From Seiridium cupressi (Eukaryota > Ascomycota > Sordariomycetes > Amphisphaeriales > Sporocadaceae), in the NCBI GenBank assembly GCA_036674765.1, contig JARVKI010000015.1, positions 1-64,000 on the forward strand: DNA of 64,000 nt, read 5' to 3'. This document shows positions 1 through 10,763 of this stretch, piece after piece. Positions within the stretch are counted from its first letter, which is position 1, and every line of letters starts with the position of its first letter. The notes under the pieces are model-generated. The model saw only the letters and a program-made list of their open reading frames with translations. It did no database searches and had not been told where the DNA came from. The translations under genes were made by a program, and so were the position numbers.

Positions 1-2358
1 TTGTTTTTTGTGTCCCCCCCCCCCCCCTCCCAACCAATTTGGGGCGGTCTGCGTGTATCCCCTCGTGTCCCCGCCCCCCCCCCCCCCCCCCCCCCCCCTT
101 TTTTTTTTTTTTCTTTTTTCGAGCTCGTGGGAACAGTCTGTCAAAAGCTACGTGTTGCAATAGTCTGACCTACGGACGCTTGCTCGTCGGCTACATGGTA
201 CTGGAGCAGCAACCGTGCCCATCGGTGTGAGCGCGGATTAGCTTCCGGTGCCGTAGAAACGAGCAGGCGGTACGGCAACATGGTGGTGGGTGGGTTTGGT
301 GCCGCCCCGGGGGGGAAGGGCCCAGTTTCGCTATAATTGGAGTTTTGTAAGTCGACGTGACAATCATTATACAGCATACCAAATAACTATATGGGAATCT
401 GACGCCGGATTTATATCGGAGGGTACCTTTGCAGCGTCTCCGGGAATTGCAGGGCCTCGCTAGCTATCCAGGCAGCGAAATTGGCTTCGACACTATGAGC
501 CAGGAGTAAGGAATTCGATCAGTAAGCCGGGAAGCCAGACAAGGACCATCGTGTAGGGATCAAGGGCTCAGCAGCACGAAGCACGTCATCGTATTCATAT
601 GGTCATGCATACGGAGCTCTATACATCCCGTTCTTGGAAGTTGACGAGTCGTATATGGGTTGAGGGCGGCTGCGAATCGAGATCGCAGTCTTATGGCAAA
701 GAAGGCCATTGCCAGGCGCCACAAGCGCGGAGTTGGACTCTGGTTGCGGGCGGACGGCGCTGACTGCATCATCTTCAGGGGTTGTGATAACTGTGTTCGG
801 TGTATTGTGATAGCAGTACAGCAAAGTAAACATGCAGAGACAGGCAGGGGTCCCAGATATCAGCTCGGCTCGTAGTTGATTACGGGTGGTCGGTGGGTTG
901 GGTGCGCATCGCTAAGGGCAAAAGTGCCCCCCACCAACCAGGAATTACTGATGTACTGTCGCTGCCTCCGGGATGGCCCTTGATGATGTCTTGTGCAACC
1001 ACGTTGAGGACGCGGAGCTTTTTCTTTCAGCCTCATGGGACGGTTTTGACGCAATCCCGGTGCCATTCAAAGCTGCAATGCCTCGGGCTACATTAGCCAG
1101 TGCCACTAATGCAGCTTGAGCCAGGCCTATACGTCAAAGTAATTGAGTTCGGGTCCGCGTCGATGTACGGAGTCGGATGCACCCGCCTCTTCTATGGGCC
1201 AGAGCACGAGGGAGCTCGTCTTGAGTCAAGACTCTTGACCAGGCTGCTTTCCACCTAAAGTCCGACCAACGACGTCCTCCGATGCCTCCGGTCCTCGAGA
1301 GCATTGACAGGCAAAAGTGAACTAGCTGGGAACGGCAATTCAGCAAAGATCCTCAGCTTCCTCTAGTTGGCTGACTGCCCTCCACCCCCGAGATCGTGAT
1401 GGGCTGCCGGGAGTGAAGCGCGCCTCGCATCAAGCCAAGGTGCAGAGCTTAAGCGGCAACAGGGTGGGTGGCCTGATTCCACATGGTGAAGTAGCATTTC
1501 CTTCCTGCTCTACCCGTGTTGCTCTTCATCCCTCTGGGCGACTGCAACTGTGAAATTGGGATCAGTGGCCAGCTTCTGCCAATCGGCAATCTGCCTGCCT
1601 CGCCATTCTGATTGCGAGCCAGACCACTGTGACTAATTGGACGGGGATACAAATTTCCCTGCCAGCGCTTGCACCACGGTGCACTGGTCCACGAGACGAC
1701 CTGTGGCACAGACTTCGACCGCAAACTGCGCGATGCTGCCAGCAAGTTTTTGCATCCATGTCGACCACAATCCATGGAGCAAGTCTTCTTTCCCGACGCG
1801 ACGCATCTCTTGCGCCTATGAAGCTCCTGGCGGCGTAGAAGTGTCTCTGGTACCGCTGAAAGACCCTTGCAACGCCGGCTCCAATAGACGGTGCTCTTCT
1901 TGACTGCAGGGATCTCGTCATGTAGGGGGAAGAGGCAGGAAATGCACAATGGACACTTTTGTACCACTGGGTCTCGTCTCAAGGTCGGCTGTCGTGGGCA
2001 CGAGCCACTATGAAGCCATGCAGCCCTTCTGTAGTTGCATATGGGTGCATGGGGGTCTTGACGGGGGCCTTGGCGTCCAGGATCCCTGGTGTTAAATAAC
2101 AACCTCTACCCTGAGCAGATCACCATTGATTTGCTTCGGCAAGTCTTCTGGGATTGCCTGGCTTCTGACTCCTGGACGTTTTGCATAAAGACGTTCTGCC
2201 GCTGCGACTGGAGACACTTGCTCCTCCAGCAGTATCAAATCGCTTGCTACCAGCGGGTAGTCTCTGTCGTTGATCGCCACAAACATCACCCACATTCCAT
2301 CTCCGAGCACTCTTGGCTGCACTCCAACAAATTTGCCTCCCAATAGGAACAAGGCACG
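1..2358. other. Gene-poor window start with homopolymer tracts
   Basis: The first 120 bases hold long C runs and a T run (about 17-31 and 74-116), followed by ordinary mid-GC sequence. Several open frames of 60-217 codons exist on the minus strand between 1449 and 2350. They overlap each other in different frames, show no family I recognise and lack a consistent exon model. The segment just upstream of 2359 should hold the promoter of the small gene that follows. I see no tRNA or repeat family here. Confidence 0.5.
17..116. repeat. Poly-C / poly-T low-complexity tracts
   Basis: Two C-rich runs and an adjoining T run with one interruption occur within the first 116 bases. They resemble the homopolymer flank of the N gap near 58 kb, so they may be a genuine mononucleotide repeat or a consensus error at a low-quality assembly position. 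Nothing functional can be inferred. Confidence 0.8.
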
Positions 2359-2763
2359 ATGAGCGGCGGCGGCGGAGGCGGAGGCTTCTATAAGTACCGC
2401 TGCAAGTACTTCTATAGCCATAACTGCCCGAACTGGGTATACGTGAACAACTCGCCGTGTGCGAACTGCTGCGTGAGTATTCTGAACCCAGGAGTCTTGC
2501 AACAACACTGACGACCGCTATAGGCAGAAGGCCGAGATGGTGAGGCCGCAAATTCTGCGGCAACGCGGAACTTTTCTCGGGACATCGCCGTGCCACGGGT
2601 TGCGGACGGCAAGTTATACTATACTCTGATGGAGATGGTCAACGTGGACGAGGCCAGCAGCAACTGGACGCTCGTATACAAAGCGGCACAGAAGCCGGTA
2701 ACCACTGTGGCAACAACTAGTGCCACTCCAAAGGCACCGATATTGTCATCGACGAGCACCTAG
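2359..2763 (+). CDS. Small conserved fungal Cys-rich protein, 117 aa, unknown function
   Basis: Two exons (2359-2472 and 2524-2763) joined across a 51-nt GT-AG intron in phase 0 give 117 residues. The N-terminus is a Met-Ser followed by seven glycines. A compact motif with Cys at residues 15, 24, 34, 37 and 38, rich in Tyr/Asn/Trp, runs up to the intron. The second exon starts with an acidic Ala-Glu-Gly-Arg-Asp segment and carries a Lys-Leu-Tyr-Tyr-Thr strand before a Thr/Ser-rich tail. I recognise the Gly-start plus Tyr-Lys-Tyr-Arg-Cys pattern from uncharacterised small proteins conserved across filamentous fungi. No biochemical role is known to me. There is no signal peptide and no membrane segment. 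The intron removes an in-frame stop, and the splice joins the two conserved parts, which supports the model. Confidence 0.8.
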
Positions 2764-5700
2764 CTGCGCCGGGGTAAAATCTGCACAATAACGGAGCACT
2801 CCCTTGACAGGTGGTGGCTATTACACGACAGCGCTTGGCAGCTAGAAGGAGTACATAGAGTACACCAAGATTGAAGATCTGGTTTGTAAAATGAAGCTCG
2901 ATCTGGGATAGGCTCGAAAGGGAAGATTTGGACTTTGGTTCCAGCGGATTTTACTTTGGTTTGGATTATATGTTACGGGCGCTTCCCTACATCTGGCATC
3001 GTCTGCTTGTGATTCCAGGATGGATATCAAGAATATATTTCATGTCCTTTAATGTGTTTGACCTTTGATGATGCTGGCGCAACGCAACACAAGCGTTTAC
3101 CTACGGTCAAAAGATGCCAAGCACTATGTGGAGAGCTCAGGTGTTCCGCTTGCTGGCAATATGTATGTGATCTTTGGGGTATGAATTGTTAGCGTGTGGA
3201 TTATCTGCAGCCACGACGCATAAACTATGCAACCCCAACCAATGAGATCGTTTTGTTGGATAGATACAGTAAGGAGACTTGATTTGTTATTTATTTATTT
3301 ACGATAAAAAGGTATTTTCAAAGTAACGAAAAGTCATTCCCCAGACATCGTACTATATTACACACATATAAAAATAATACTAATATACCATTTGCCCAAT
3401 AAGCACGTCGACAGGCCCAACTACGCCGGCGTGGCAGAGACAATGCCAAGCTAGCAATTCATATCCCGGAAGAGTGTAGGTAGGTAGGTACAGCTTCTGC
3501 TTTCTTTAATAGACATTCGAGACGAACATGCAAGCACAGCACCCGCCTGGGTTGGGTCCCCACAGGGGAACCCATACACGAGAGGCGTACGGTAATGCCT
3601 CTGATTGGTTCGCTGAGATCAAAAACAAAGAGCTTCCCTGCTTCAACACCCATTCGTTTCCGTGGCCAATGAACGGCTGTCCGCCGGACGTCGAAGAGAC
3701 ATAGCGTCTGGAAGGGATGATCATGTCGCTGCAGCGAAGCCTTCGAGCACCAGGCAACTGGCACATTGAAAACCCTCGGTAGACCTAAACCTGAGTAAGA
3801 ACCTCGCGCAGCCGAGCATTGCTCCATTCGGGATTCGTCGCCCTTAGCTACTTAGTATAAAACCAGCGCGTCTCCACCCTGGTGATAGAGGTCTCCACAT
3901 TCCGGTGGGCCGCTGTCAACCTGAATTAGAACCCACAGTTCCGAAAGTCGCGAACATGTTCCTTCAATTACGATACCTATTCACAACGGACACAAAAGAC
4001 GTCCATCCGCCATGGCTCGCATCACCACGCAACCCTATCTGGAAGCCGTTTCGTCAGCAAATTTTTCTTGGAATCTTGAGTACAGGGCCGGCTTCGTCAG
4101 AGGACAAAGAGACTCAACTCCCAAACGCCATGATCATACGGCATTTGGTTGCTGGCTTAGCAATCACGCATCACGCTCATACGCCGCACTCGCAGTGGTT
4201 CCCAATATTATAAGAATCGTCCTTTCCGCAATGGGTGTCCGCCCGAGCGGAGGAGAGTCGGCAACGGCTCCGATTAGTGACACTACGGCAGAGACCAGGA
4301 CAGGCTCTCTAGATTTAGTGCTGATCAACATTCCACCAATACCATAATAAGAAATACAGTCACTCTATCAACCACGCAGTCAAGGCATGAACATCAGCCG
4401 GAAATGTGTCTTTGCTTCCAGCTTGTACGACACATCGTACCATCCTCACCTCGATTGGGCTTAGCACTACCAAGCGCACGACGAACAACGCTGGCGCAGA
4501 TCTCACTGTGTTGGTGCGAATAGGATCAGTCAGATCCGTACAGTCGTCATCGTCGTCGTCAATACCAAGGCAGAATATCCACCCACACACCCACGTTGTT
4601 CCTCATTATCGAATCACTTTGAACGGTGGTACATGGGAGCTCCGTCCGAGGTCACGGCATCCAAGTGCCGACTACCATGTCATCTCCAACCATGTCCAAC
4701 TACATACACCGGATGAGCCTCAAGGGTTCGACGTGCCGAACCGAGACGCGCCTTAGCTGCACATTCTTTTAGACGTGAAGCCAACCTCAGACAAGTCCCC
4801 GGACCGTGAAGCAGGCACAAACTCTATCTCCACCGTCCGGCATCATGCTTTCAGGGCAAGTTCAATGCCACGTGGTTGACAATCCAAGTTGGGAACCTGA
4901 GGACCTCTCGGTCACTAAGTTCCTAGAGGGAAACCCCGGTCGCCCAGTCTTATTGAGTCGCTCCAAGCGAGCAATCCCCGCCGTCTCCACGAGAAACCTT
5001 GATAGGTCTGGGCTCTGGAGAACGCCGCCCGACACCCTTGCTACCCGGCTGCAGATCACTCCGCTCCGGAACCTGCGCAGATATTCGTCGTATCAACATC
5101 ATCCCGGCTATCGTCCAGCATTGCCCTGCTTCGTCTCAGCGTTTCATGTTCGAGAATTTCGTGATGCATCAAGTGGGTCCCTTGCGCGTGATAGAACTCT
5201 GCCGGCAACAACATGACCCGATGCCTTGCACATAGCCGTCGTCTCGTCTGTTCAGGCAACCGCGATGTCCCTACGACGCCGGTTCTGCCATGGTTACGTA
5301 GGTCAGTACGGTTTCGGGGCTCCAATCAGACAAGTGTGATAGCTCACTATGAGGCATGCGACGTCTCATCCGCCTGTCATGCATTTGCAGTTAGGGGCTG
5401 GTCTGTATACCAGATCTCAAGTGACCAGTACTTGATCCATCCTTCAACAGTTTACCCATATATGGCGCGCTGTAAATCAGGTAGAGGTTCATGCCTAACG
5501 TCAAGTTGAACATAAACCCCCGTACTGGACATGTCAGCGGACTTGGAGACGAGCGGCATGGCCGTACGAAACTTCAATAACTATGTTCCGCATTCGAGTT
5601 TGAGCTGGCCATTACATACGTTCCCAGAACCAAACAACCAGCATGGTTGTAGAAAATCTCGTTCGACGCCCTGCAATGAATGTCATAGTTTCTGCCATTA

Positions 5701-6889
5701 TTGTGATATGAGCTCCCTTTTCTCTTTCTTCTCTTCTTTACTATACTTTTTATTCCATCTCCCGTTCTGTCTCGAATTGTCCTTTTTTCACGCCGTTTTC
5801 TTGCTTCCTCTTGTTTCTTTCTTGAAACTTTATTGGCAGCTCTGAAACGTTGGTAGCACCTTTTGCGCACCCACCCTGGACCAATACAATGCCTATAATG
5901 TTACTCCTACTATAATAATCCCTCATGCCCCCACGATCATTCTGCTGGCTGTGGAAGTTCGTTTGTGATTGAAAATACAGACTTAGTTGCGGTAACGCGC
6001 AATAAGCTCGAACGCTACTGAAAAAAAAAAAAAAAAAAGAAATAAAAAAAAAAACTGTCGTCAAGTAGCAGTTACGAATATATGAAACTCGACTCAGAAG
6101 CGCTACCCATGGTCTGTTGGCGGGTGTGCATGACGGACCAGATAGAAATGGTCATCCAGGGGAAGATACGCTATGCCTTGAAAAAAAGAATTTAAAAAAA
6201 TAAAAACTTCCGAGTGATGAGGTAGCTCTTCTTACCGGCTGGCGAGTTCGAGCACAGGTTTTGCAAAGTAACACTCTGAGAGCTATCCACCAGCTTTATT
6301 TATTGACGAAACAACTGTAAGAGCTTAGCACACGAACTGAGGTTGTATACCCAGATGTTCGGAATTTGTTGAGTTATAGCAATGAGGGTGGTCTTTCGTG
6401 CAGGGAGGCTTTCCAGATATTGATTACCCTGCGTCGATAGCGTCCCTCTCAACTGCGGCAGCAGCAGTCTTTTTTCCAGGTCCAGAAGATTTGCCAACCG
6501 TGTTTAATCTTGCGCCATTTCCGAAGGATAGTATCTTGCTAGATATGGAGTCGTGAGAACAGAGATTGGGTGGGCGCGCTCGCAGAGGATCGTAGCATGA
6601 AGGGCGAGAAATGCATACTACCGGTTGAAATGAAACAATTTTACACGCAGATTCAATATAGCCCACTCGAAATGTATTAAATGCAATGTTGTACCATGTT
6701 TCGAACGACAAACTCGAGGACTACCAGGCTAACAAGATAGCACGCCCGTTAAACGCCAGATGCAAATGCCCGTTAATCAAAGCAAAGCGACAATGCCTAT
6801 ACAGATCCCCGGGTCCATGCCTAACGTATGTCCGTTCATCGCATAAAATTCATTTCCTCGTGTTTCCCAAGTCAAGTGATTTCCTTCCC
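2764..6889. other. 4.1 kb without a recognisable gene
   Basis: The longest open frames (for example 4012-4347, 4406-4756 and 4806-5216 on plus, 3459-3827 on minus) are under 140 codons, differ in composition from the neighbouring genes and match no family I know. An AT-rich patch lies at about 3280-3400. A T/C-rich stretch lies at 5705-5830, and A-runs occur near 6021-6054 and 6181-6206. The right end is the 3' flank of the minus-strand App1-like gene. Confidence 0.55.
6021..6054. repeat. Poly-A tract (interrupted)
   Basis: About 34 bases of almost pure A with G and T interruptions. A second short A-rich run follows near 6181-6206. It has no poly-A tail context such as target-site duplications that I could recognise, so it is called a simple repeat, not a retroposon. 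Confidence 0.75.
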
Positions 6890-8744
6890 CTAGAGTGAGA
6901 ACAAGGCAAAGGCAAACCAGAATGCCACCAATGCAGCGATGGAGCTGCCGCTAAAGGCGAGTGGCGTCGCTGCGTTGCCGAAACCATAGCCTTGATAGCC
7001 AAAAGTGACATTTTGCGGAATGCTCGAGTTGTAGCAATTGCCGCCAACAATATCCAGATTGGTCAAGTCATTGGAGTTGATAAAGAACTAAATAGGGGTT
7101 AATAGCTGATGCGTTGGTTTCACACGTATTAGGAACTAACCATGTACTGAGATTGGTTTAATCCCTCGAAACCCGATGTATCATAGGGGAAGAGATCTGT
7201 GGAGTCTGTTGCCGATGTGTTACGCAAGAAAATGCACTGAACTTGGCCCGGATAATCCTTGGCTAGTGCAGGATAGGCTTTCTGTAGCATGGTTAGTACT
7301 GCTTTGACCATCATCACACACAGCCAGCATATACTGACCATGACATCCGCGTTCGTCGTGTCGCCCATCAAGACAAATTTGCGCTGTGGGAAGGTCTGGA
7401 ATATCTTGTCGAGAAGGAAACGGCGAATCTGCAGAGTCGCCGACACGTCCGAGAAGTTCAGGGGACGAGTATCGAATGATCCAAGCGGGTAAGTCTTGTA
7501 GATGAACCTGTAGAGAGTCAGCTCGGGCACCCTTTGCGCAAAGCTTAAGTATGGTGCTCTCGTTGGTTACATAGAGCATCTGGTTGTGGCTTCAGGACAG
7601 ATGGGACAACTCACTCCATGTAATTCCTGGTCACCTGCTCGGGAGTTGTAGTCAAGTAGTGGAAATGAAAGTTAGGTATCGAAGCACTCCAGTTGGCGTA
7701 AATCTCCGGCATGTTCTCCCATTGAGTGAAAGCTCTGGCAAAGGAGTTGAGCAACCCTTGCGCGGGGTCGTAGATCTTGGTGATTCTCAGAATGTCGTCT
7801 ATGTCGGAAATGATGGTCAAGCCCTCGGGAGGGACGAGGTAGGCTGTAGCATTGCCTGTGGTAGTCCCGTTCGCGTACATGTTCAAAGACTGTATCGAGC
7901 TGGTTGTATTGCCAGCAATTAGATGACCTCCATTTTCACCGGTGGTGTTGGCTAAAACAACGAACGTGTCGAAGTCACCTTCGTCCGTCGTTTGATACGG
8001 CAACTGGATGCTTTGGGATCCGCCTTCCTGTACGCGTTTCACAAATTAGCCTTGATGCTTGAGAGAAGACCATTCTCCTCCCGATTCGGATGCTGCTTAC
8101 CGCATTGATAACGCCACCGCTGGCATCTGGCTCAACTGCAACGTCGTTGACAAAGTTGATGGTGACGTTGAGGTCCCTCTGCTGGACCACAAAGATCTCC
8201 CTCGTTAAGTTCCTTGCTTGGTTTTGCTGGTCTGTCGGCAAATCCGCAATACTGGTGCCGACTAGGAATTTGTTCGCGAGATCATCGATCGTGTCTTGCG
8301 AGATATTGGGCTGTTTGAACACATTGCCGTGCACACGAACATTCCAGCCTTGTTCTGTCCAATTGGCGTATCCTCTGCAGTCGATTCGTCAGCACGAGGT
8401 CAAGGTTGTCGTAGCAAGCCTATTACTTACGGTATGTTTAACACCTGTGTCGGTGTGGCTTTCAGATCGTCGTCGTTGATCCCCAAGGTGCTCTCGACGT
8501 CACCTCCCACAGGGAAGTCCTGGAAATATTGGGGAATACCCGACGCGACGTATGAAGAAACACCACTGCCAGCATGGCTAATGAGGCTGTCGATGTACGA
8601 ACCGACCTCGACCCGCCGTTCCAAACCTCGTCGCAAAACCGGCGCGGGCGTTATCATGGGATGTGGTACGGGTTCTGGGGCTGGGGCAGCGGCGGCAACT
8701 GCGGCGAGCATCCACAATGGGATTGCTGTCCGCTTGAGAGCCAT
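6890..8744 (-). CDS. Secreted App1-like (DUF2183) phosphatase-fold protein, probably GPI-anchored, 502 aa
   Basis: Six exons on the minus strand (8744-8431, 8374-8101, 8027-7615, 7507-7339, 7281-7141, 7087-6890) keep one frame of 503 codons. I chose the ATG at 8744 over an in-frame ATG at 8879 because it starts a clear signal peptide (basic start, Leu/Ala-rich core, Ala-Ala-Pro-Ala-Pro end). The middle carries the App1/DUF2183 signature: the Asp-Ile-Asp-Asp loop at residues 271-274 followed by Leu-Arg-Ile-Thr, then His-Phe-His-Tyr-Leu-Thr-Thr-Thr-Pro, then the Tyr-Pro-Leu-Gly-Ser-Phe and Gly-Asp-Thr segments. Yeast App1 is a Mg-dependent phosphatidate phosphatase using DxDxT. Here the fifth position is Ile (residue 275), not Thr. 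The C-terminus has small residues then a hydrophobic end (Ala-Leu-Val-Ala-Phe-Trp), as in GPI-signal proteins. Many Asn-X-Ser/Thr sites fit secretion. The substrate is unknown, and activity may be reduced or absent. Confidence 0.9.
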
Positions 8745-9414
8745 GATTGCTGACTGGTGCGGTATGCCAGACGTAGGGGCAGAGACGAAGAGGCTCCGTG
8801 GTACCGGAAACACAATCGAAGACGCCGAGCAATCACTGGAGACTGCTGTGTAAGCGTATGGGAAGGCGGAACACGGCACGAAGGTGGGAACGAAAGTCTA
8901 CACGGCGTGTGCTTGGAGGTGATGCACCTTTAAAGAGTGTACCTGAATGCTACCACACTTTCAAGATTGGCCAAGATCCTGCACTCGTTTCGTGGTATGA
9001 CATGCCAGGGCACTGCCATGATTTTGTTTAGATGGATGCAGATTGCACAAGCTGCATCTGGGGGTCTAGGCTCCCAGATCGGGGGAAAGTGACATCATCT
9101 CGCACTGTAAGTTGGCTGCGAACTAGCTCCGTTTCAGCAGCCCCAAATGTCCGCTCCCAGCACCCGCAAACTCTAACCAACAACTTACTGTGAGCTTGGT
9201 CTTGGCTCGTGTCATACACCTCTCCTATCAGCCCGAAGCCTCCGAGTTGTAATTGTATGAAGCCTGCACTTCACCCGGCGCAGCCTTGTCAGGTACTCAT
9301 GTTAAATCTCGGTCGCTTTATTGAAGGATGGAGCCCCCGGTACTCTTGGCACGTGCTTGCAGATGGCGGCGCGCTTGACCTTGTGAAGCATGCATCTCAT
9401 TTGTATGGGTGCGC
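8745..9414. other. Intergenic: promoter of App1-like gene and 3' flank of prefoldin 4
   Basis: 670 bases between two minus-strand genes. The part next to 8744 should contain the upstream region of the App1-like gene. The ATG at 8879 is in frame with it but would put 45 residues ahead of the signal peptide. No further gene is seen. Confidence 0.6.
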
Positions 9415-10012
9415 TCATGTCTCGAGGTTGATGCTGCGTCCAAATCTGGCATATAATTCCACCTTCAGTTGAGTCATCTCTTCCTTGACCGTGCTCATAT
9501 TGTCCTCCAGTAGCGAAACCTCGTCTTCAATCTTGGAGTTGGCCGAGGACAGCATTTCCTGCGCCTGTTCGAGGGAGACGTGGAAGAAGGCATCGCCAAT
9601 CTTGTATCTGGACATTCTCGTGGTCAGTCTGCGGTGCTTTGTCGTCCTACGTACGTCTTCTTGACTCACGGCACAGGGTCGTCTTCGTCTGCGAGTTCCA
9701 ATTCCGTTGTGATATCGTCTAGCTCCTCCTTCTCCTTCTGCAACATGCGCCCCGACTGTCAGCATTACCGGACCCGCTGGGTTCTGAGTTACTCTCGAGG
9801 CAGACTCACGCTCTTGCCCTTCAGCGCCTCCTCCAGTTTCAGCTCTTTCTGGTGAAGCCGGCTGAACTTGTTAATCTTGTCTTGGTCTTCGCGTCGCACC
9901 TCGACCTCGTCTCCTGCGCCCTCCTCCTCCTTTGACAGCTGCGATGCGTTGTTTGTTAGGACCAAGCAGCCGACCCAAGTCTGCTATGGAGACATACCAT
10001 GCGTCGATTCAT
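9415..10012 (-). CDS. GIM3: Prefoldin subunit 4, 134 aa
   Basis: Four exons (10012-9998, 9938-9810, 9737-9670, 9607-9415) give 134 residues. The first coding exon is only 15 nt (Met-Asn-Arg-Arg-Met). The protein is a beta-type prefoldin. It has an N-terminal coiled-coil helix with the conserved Val-Arg-Arg-Glu-Asp-Gln-x-Lys-Ile-Asn pattern, a central beta hairpin (Val-Pro-Tyr-Lys-Ile-Gly-Asp-Ala-Phe-Phe), a second long helix, and the characteristic ending Leu-Tyr-Ala-Arg-Phe-Gly-x-Ser-Ile-Asn-Leu-Glu. Prefoldin is a cytosolic hexamer that delivers nascent actin and tubulin to the CCT chaperonin. Length and ending match the family. It is head-to-head with PRMT5 across 751 bp. Confidence 0.95.
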
Positions 10013-10763
10013 GTTGGCTGAGTTGCGTGCGAAGAATACTAACGGGCGTGTGCAACGGATCGGTTGGCGCTTGAGTAGAAGTCGGCAAACTTGAAAATGT
10101 TCCCCGCGATTTGCATGCGCTTGGCTTTACCTAGGTTTAGGCGTTCCTAGGTGGGGTGATTACATTAGGTACATTGTAGCTCTGCGAGGAACGTCGGGCC
10201 AATCGATAAGGTTAGCTCTGAGATTTTCAGGGTCTCATAATCTATGTGCTTCTGAACCGTGAGCCGCAGATAATCTTCTTTGGATGCACTCTGTCGGTGG
10301 TCAATATAGTCCGTTAGCTGTGTATATTGGGTAGATGGTTGTCTGAGCCTTTTTCACTGTCCAAACCCCCCATGTTGTAACGGAAGAATGTAGACTAGTG
10401 TAGTCTGTGACCGAAAAACGAGCCTGTTGGGCGTCTTCACCTTGTTTTCAGGTCGCAGCTGGGACCGCACACTTTTGTGTGAGCCGAGACTAATACTTCC
10501 AAGGTACATACATCTTTTTGGAGACCCTTTCACCCTCCTCTCTCAAGTGCTGTCAGAACCCGGGCGCCTCCTGTGGCCTATACACGAAGGCCACCGCCTC
10601 CGATCATTTTGCAATCCTTTCGTGCGGCGTTCCCATCAATTATGGAGTCGTGATCTCGGTTCATTTTCTCATACCCAATTTTCCCACCTTACACCAATAG
10701 ACGGCGCTGCCTTGAACGAGGCTGCGAACTTGGTCCGAAGCTCTCGAGTCTACAAGGGCCGCC
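10013..10763. promoter_or_regulatory. Divergent intergenic region between prefoldin 4 and PRMT5
   Basis: 751 bases separating two genes transcribed away from each other, so it must contain both upstream regions. The PRMT5-proximal half is C/T-rich. No TATA box or specific operator can be claimed from the sequence alone. Open frames here (10427-10804) run into the PRMT5 start in another frame and are taken as chance. Confidence 0.5.

Noticed and set aside
1449..2102. 217-codon minus-strand frame, with a second (1562-1921) and a third short frame (about 1633-1806) overlapping
   Set aside because: Three overlapping frames look equally open, none has a recognisable domain or a consistent exon chain, and the product is Arg/Cys-rich as expected from reading the wrong frame.
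2092..2508. 138-codon minus-strand frame with natural-looking sequence, partly antisense to the small Gly-start gene
   Set aside because: It overlaps the well-supported plus-strand gene at its start and matches no family. It could still be a short gene, but evidence is too weak.
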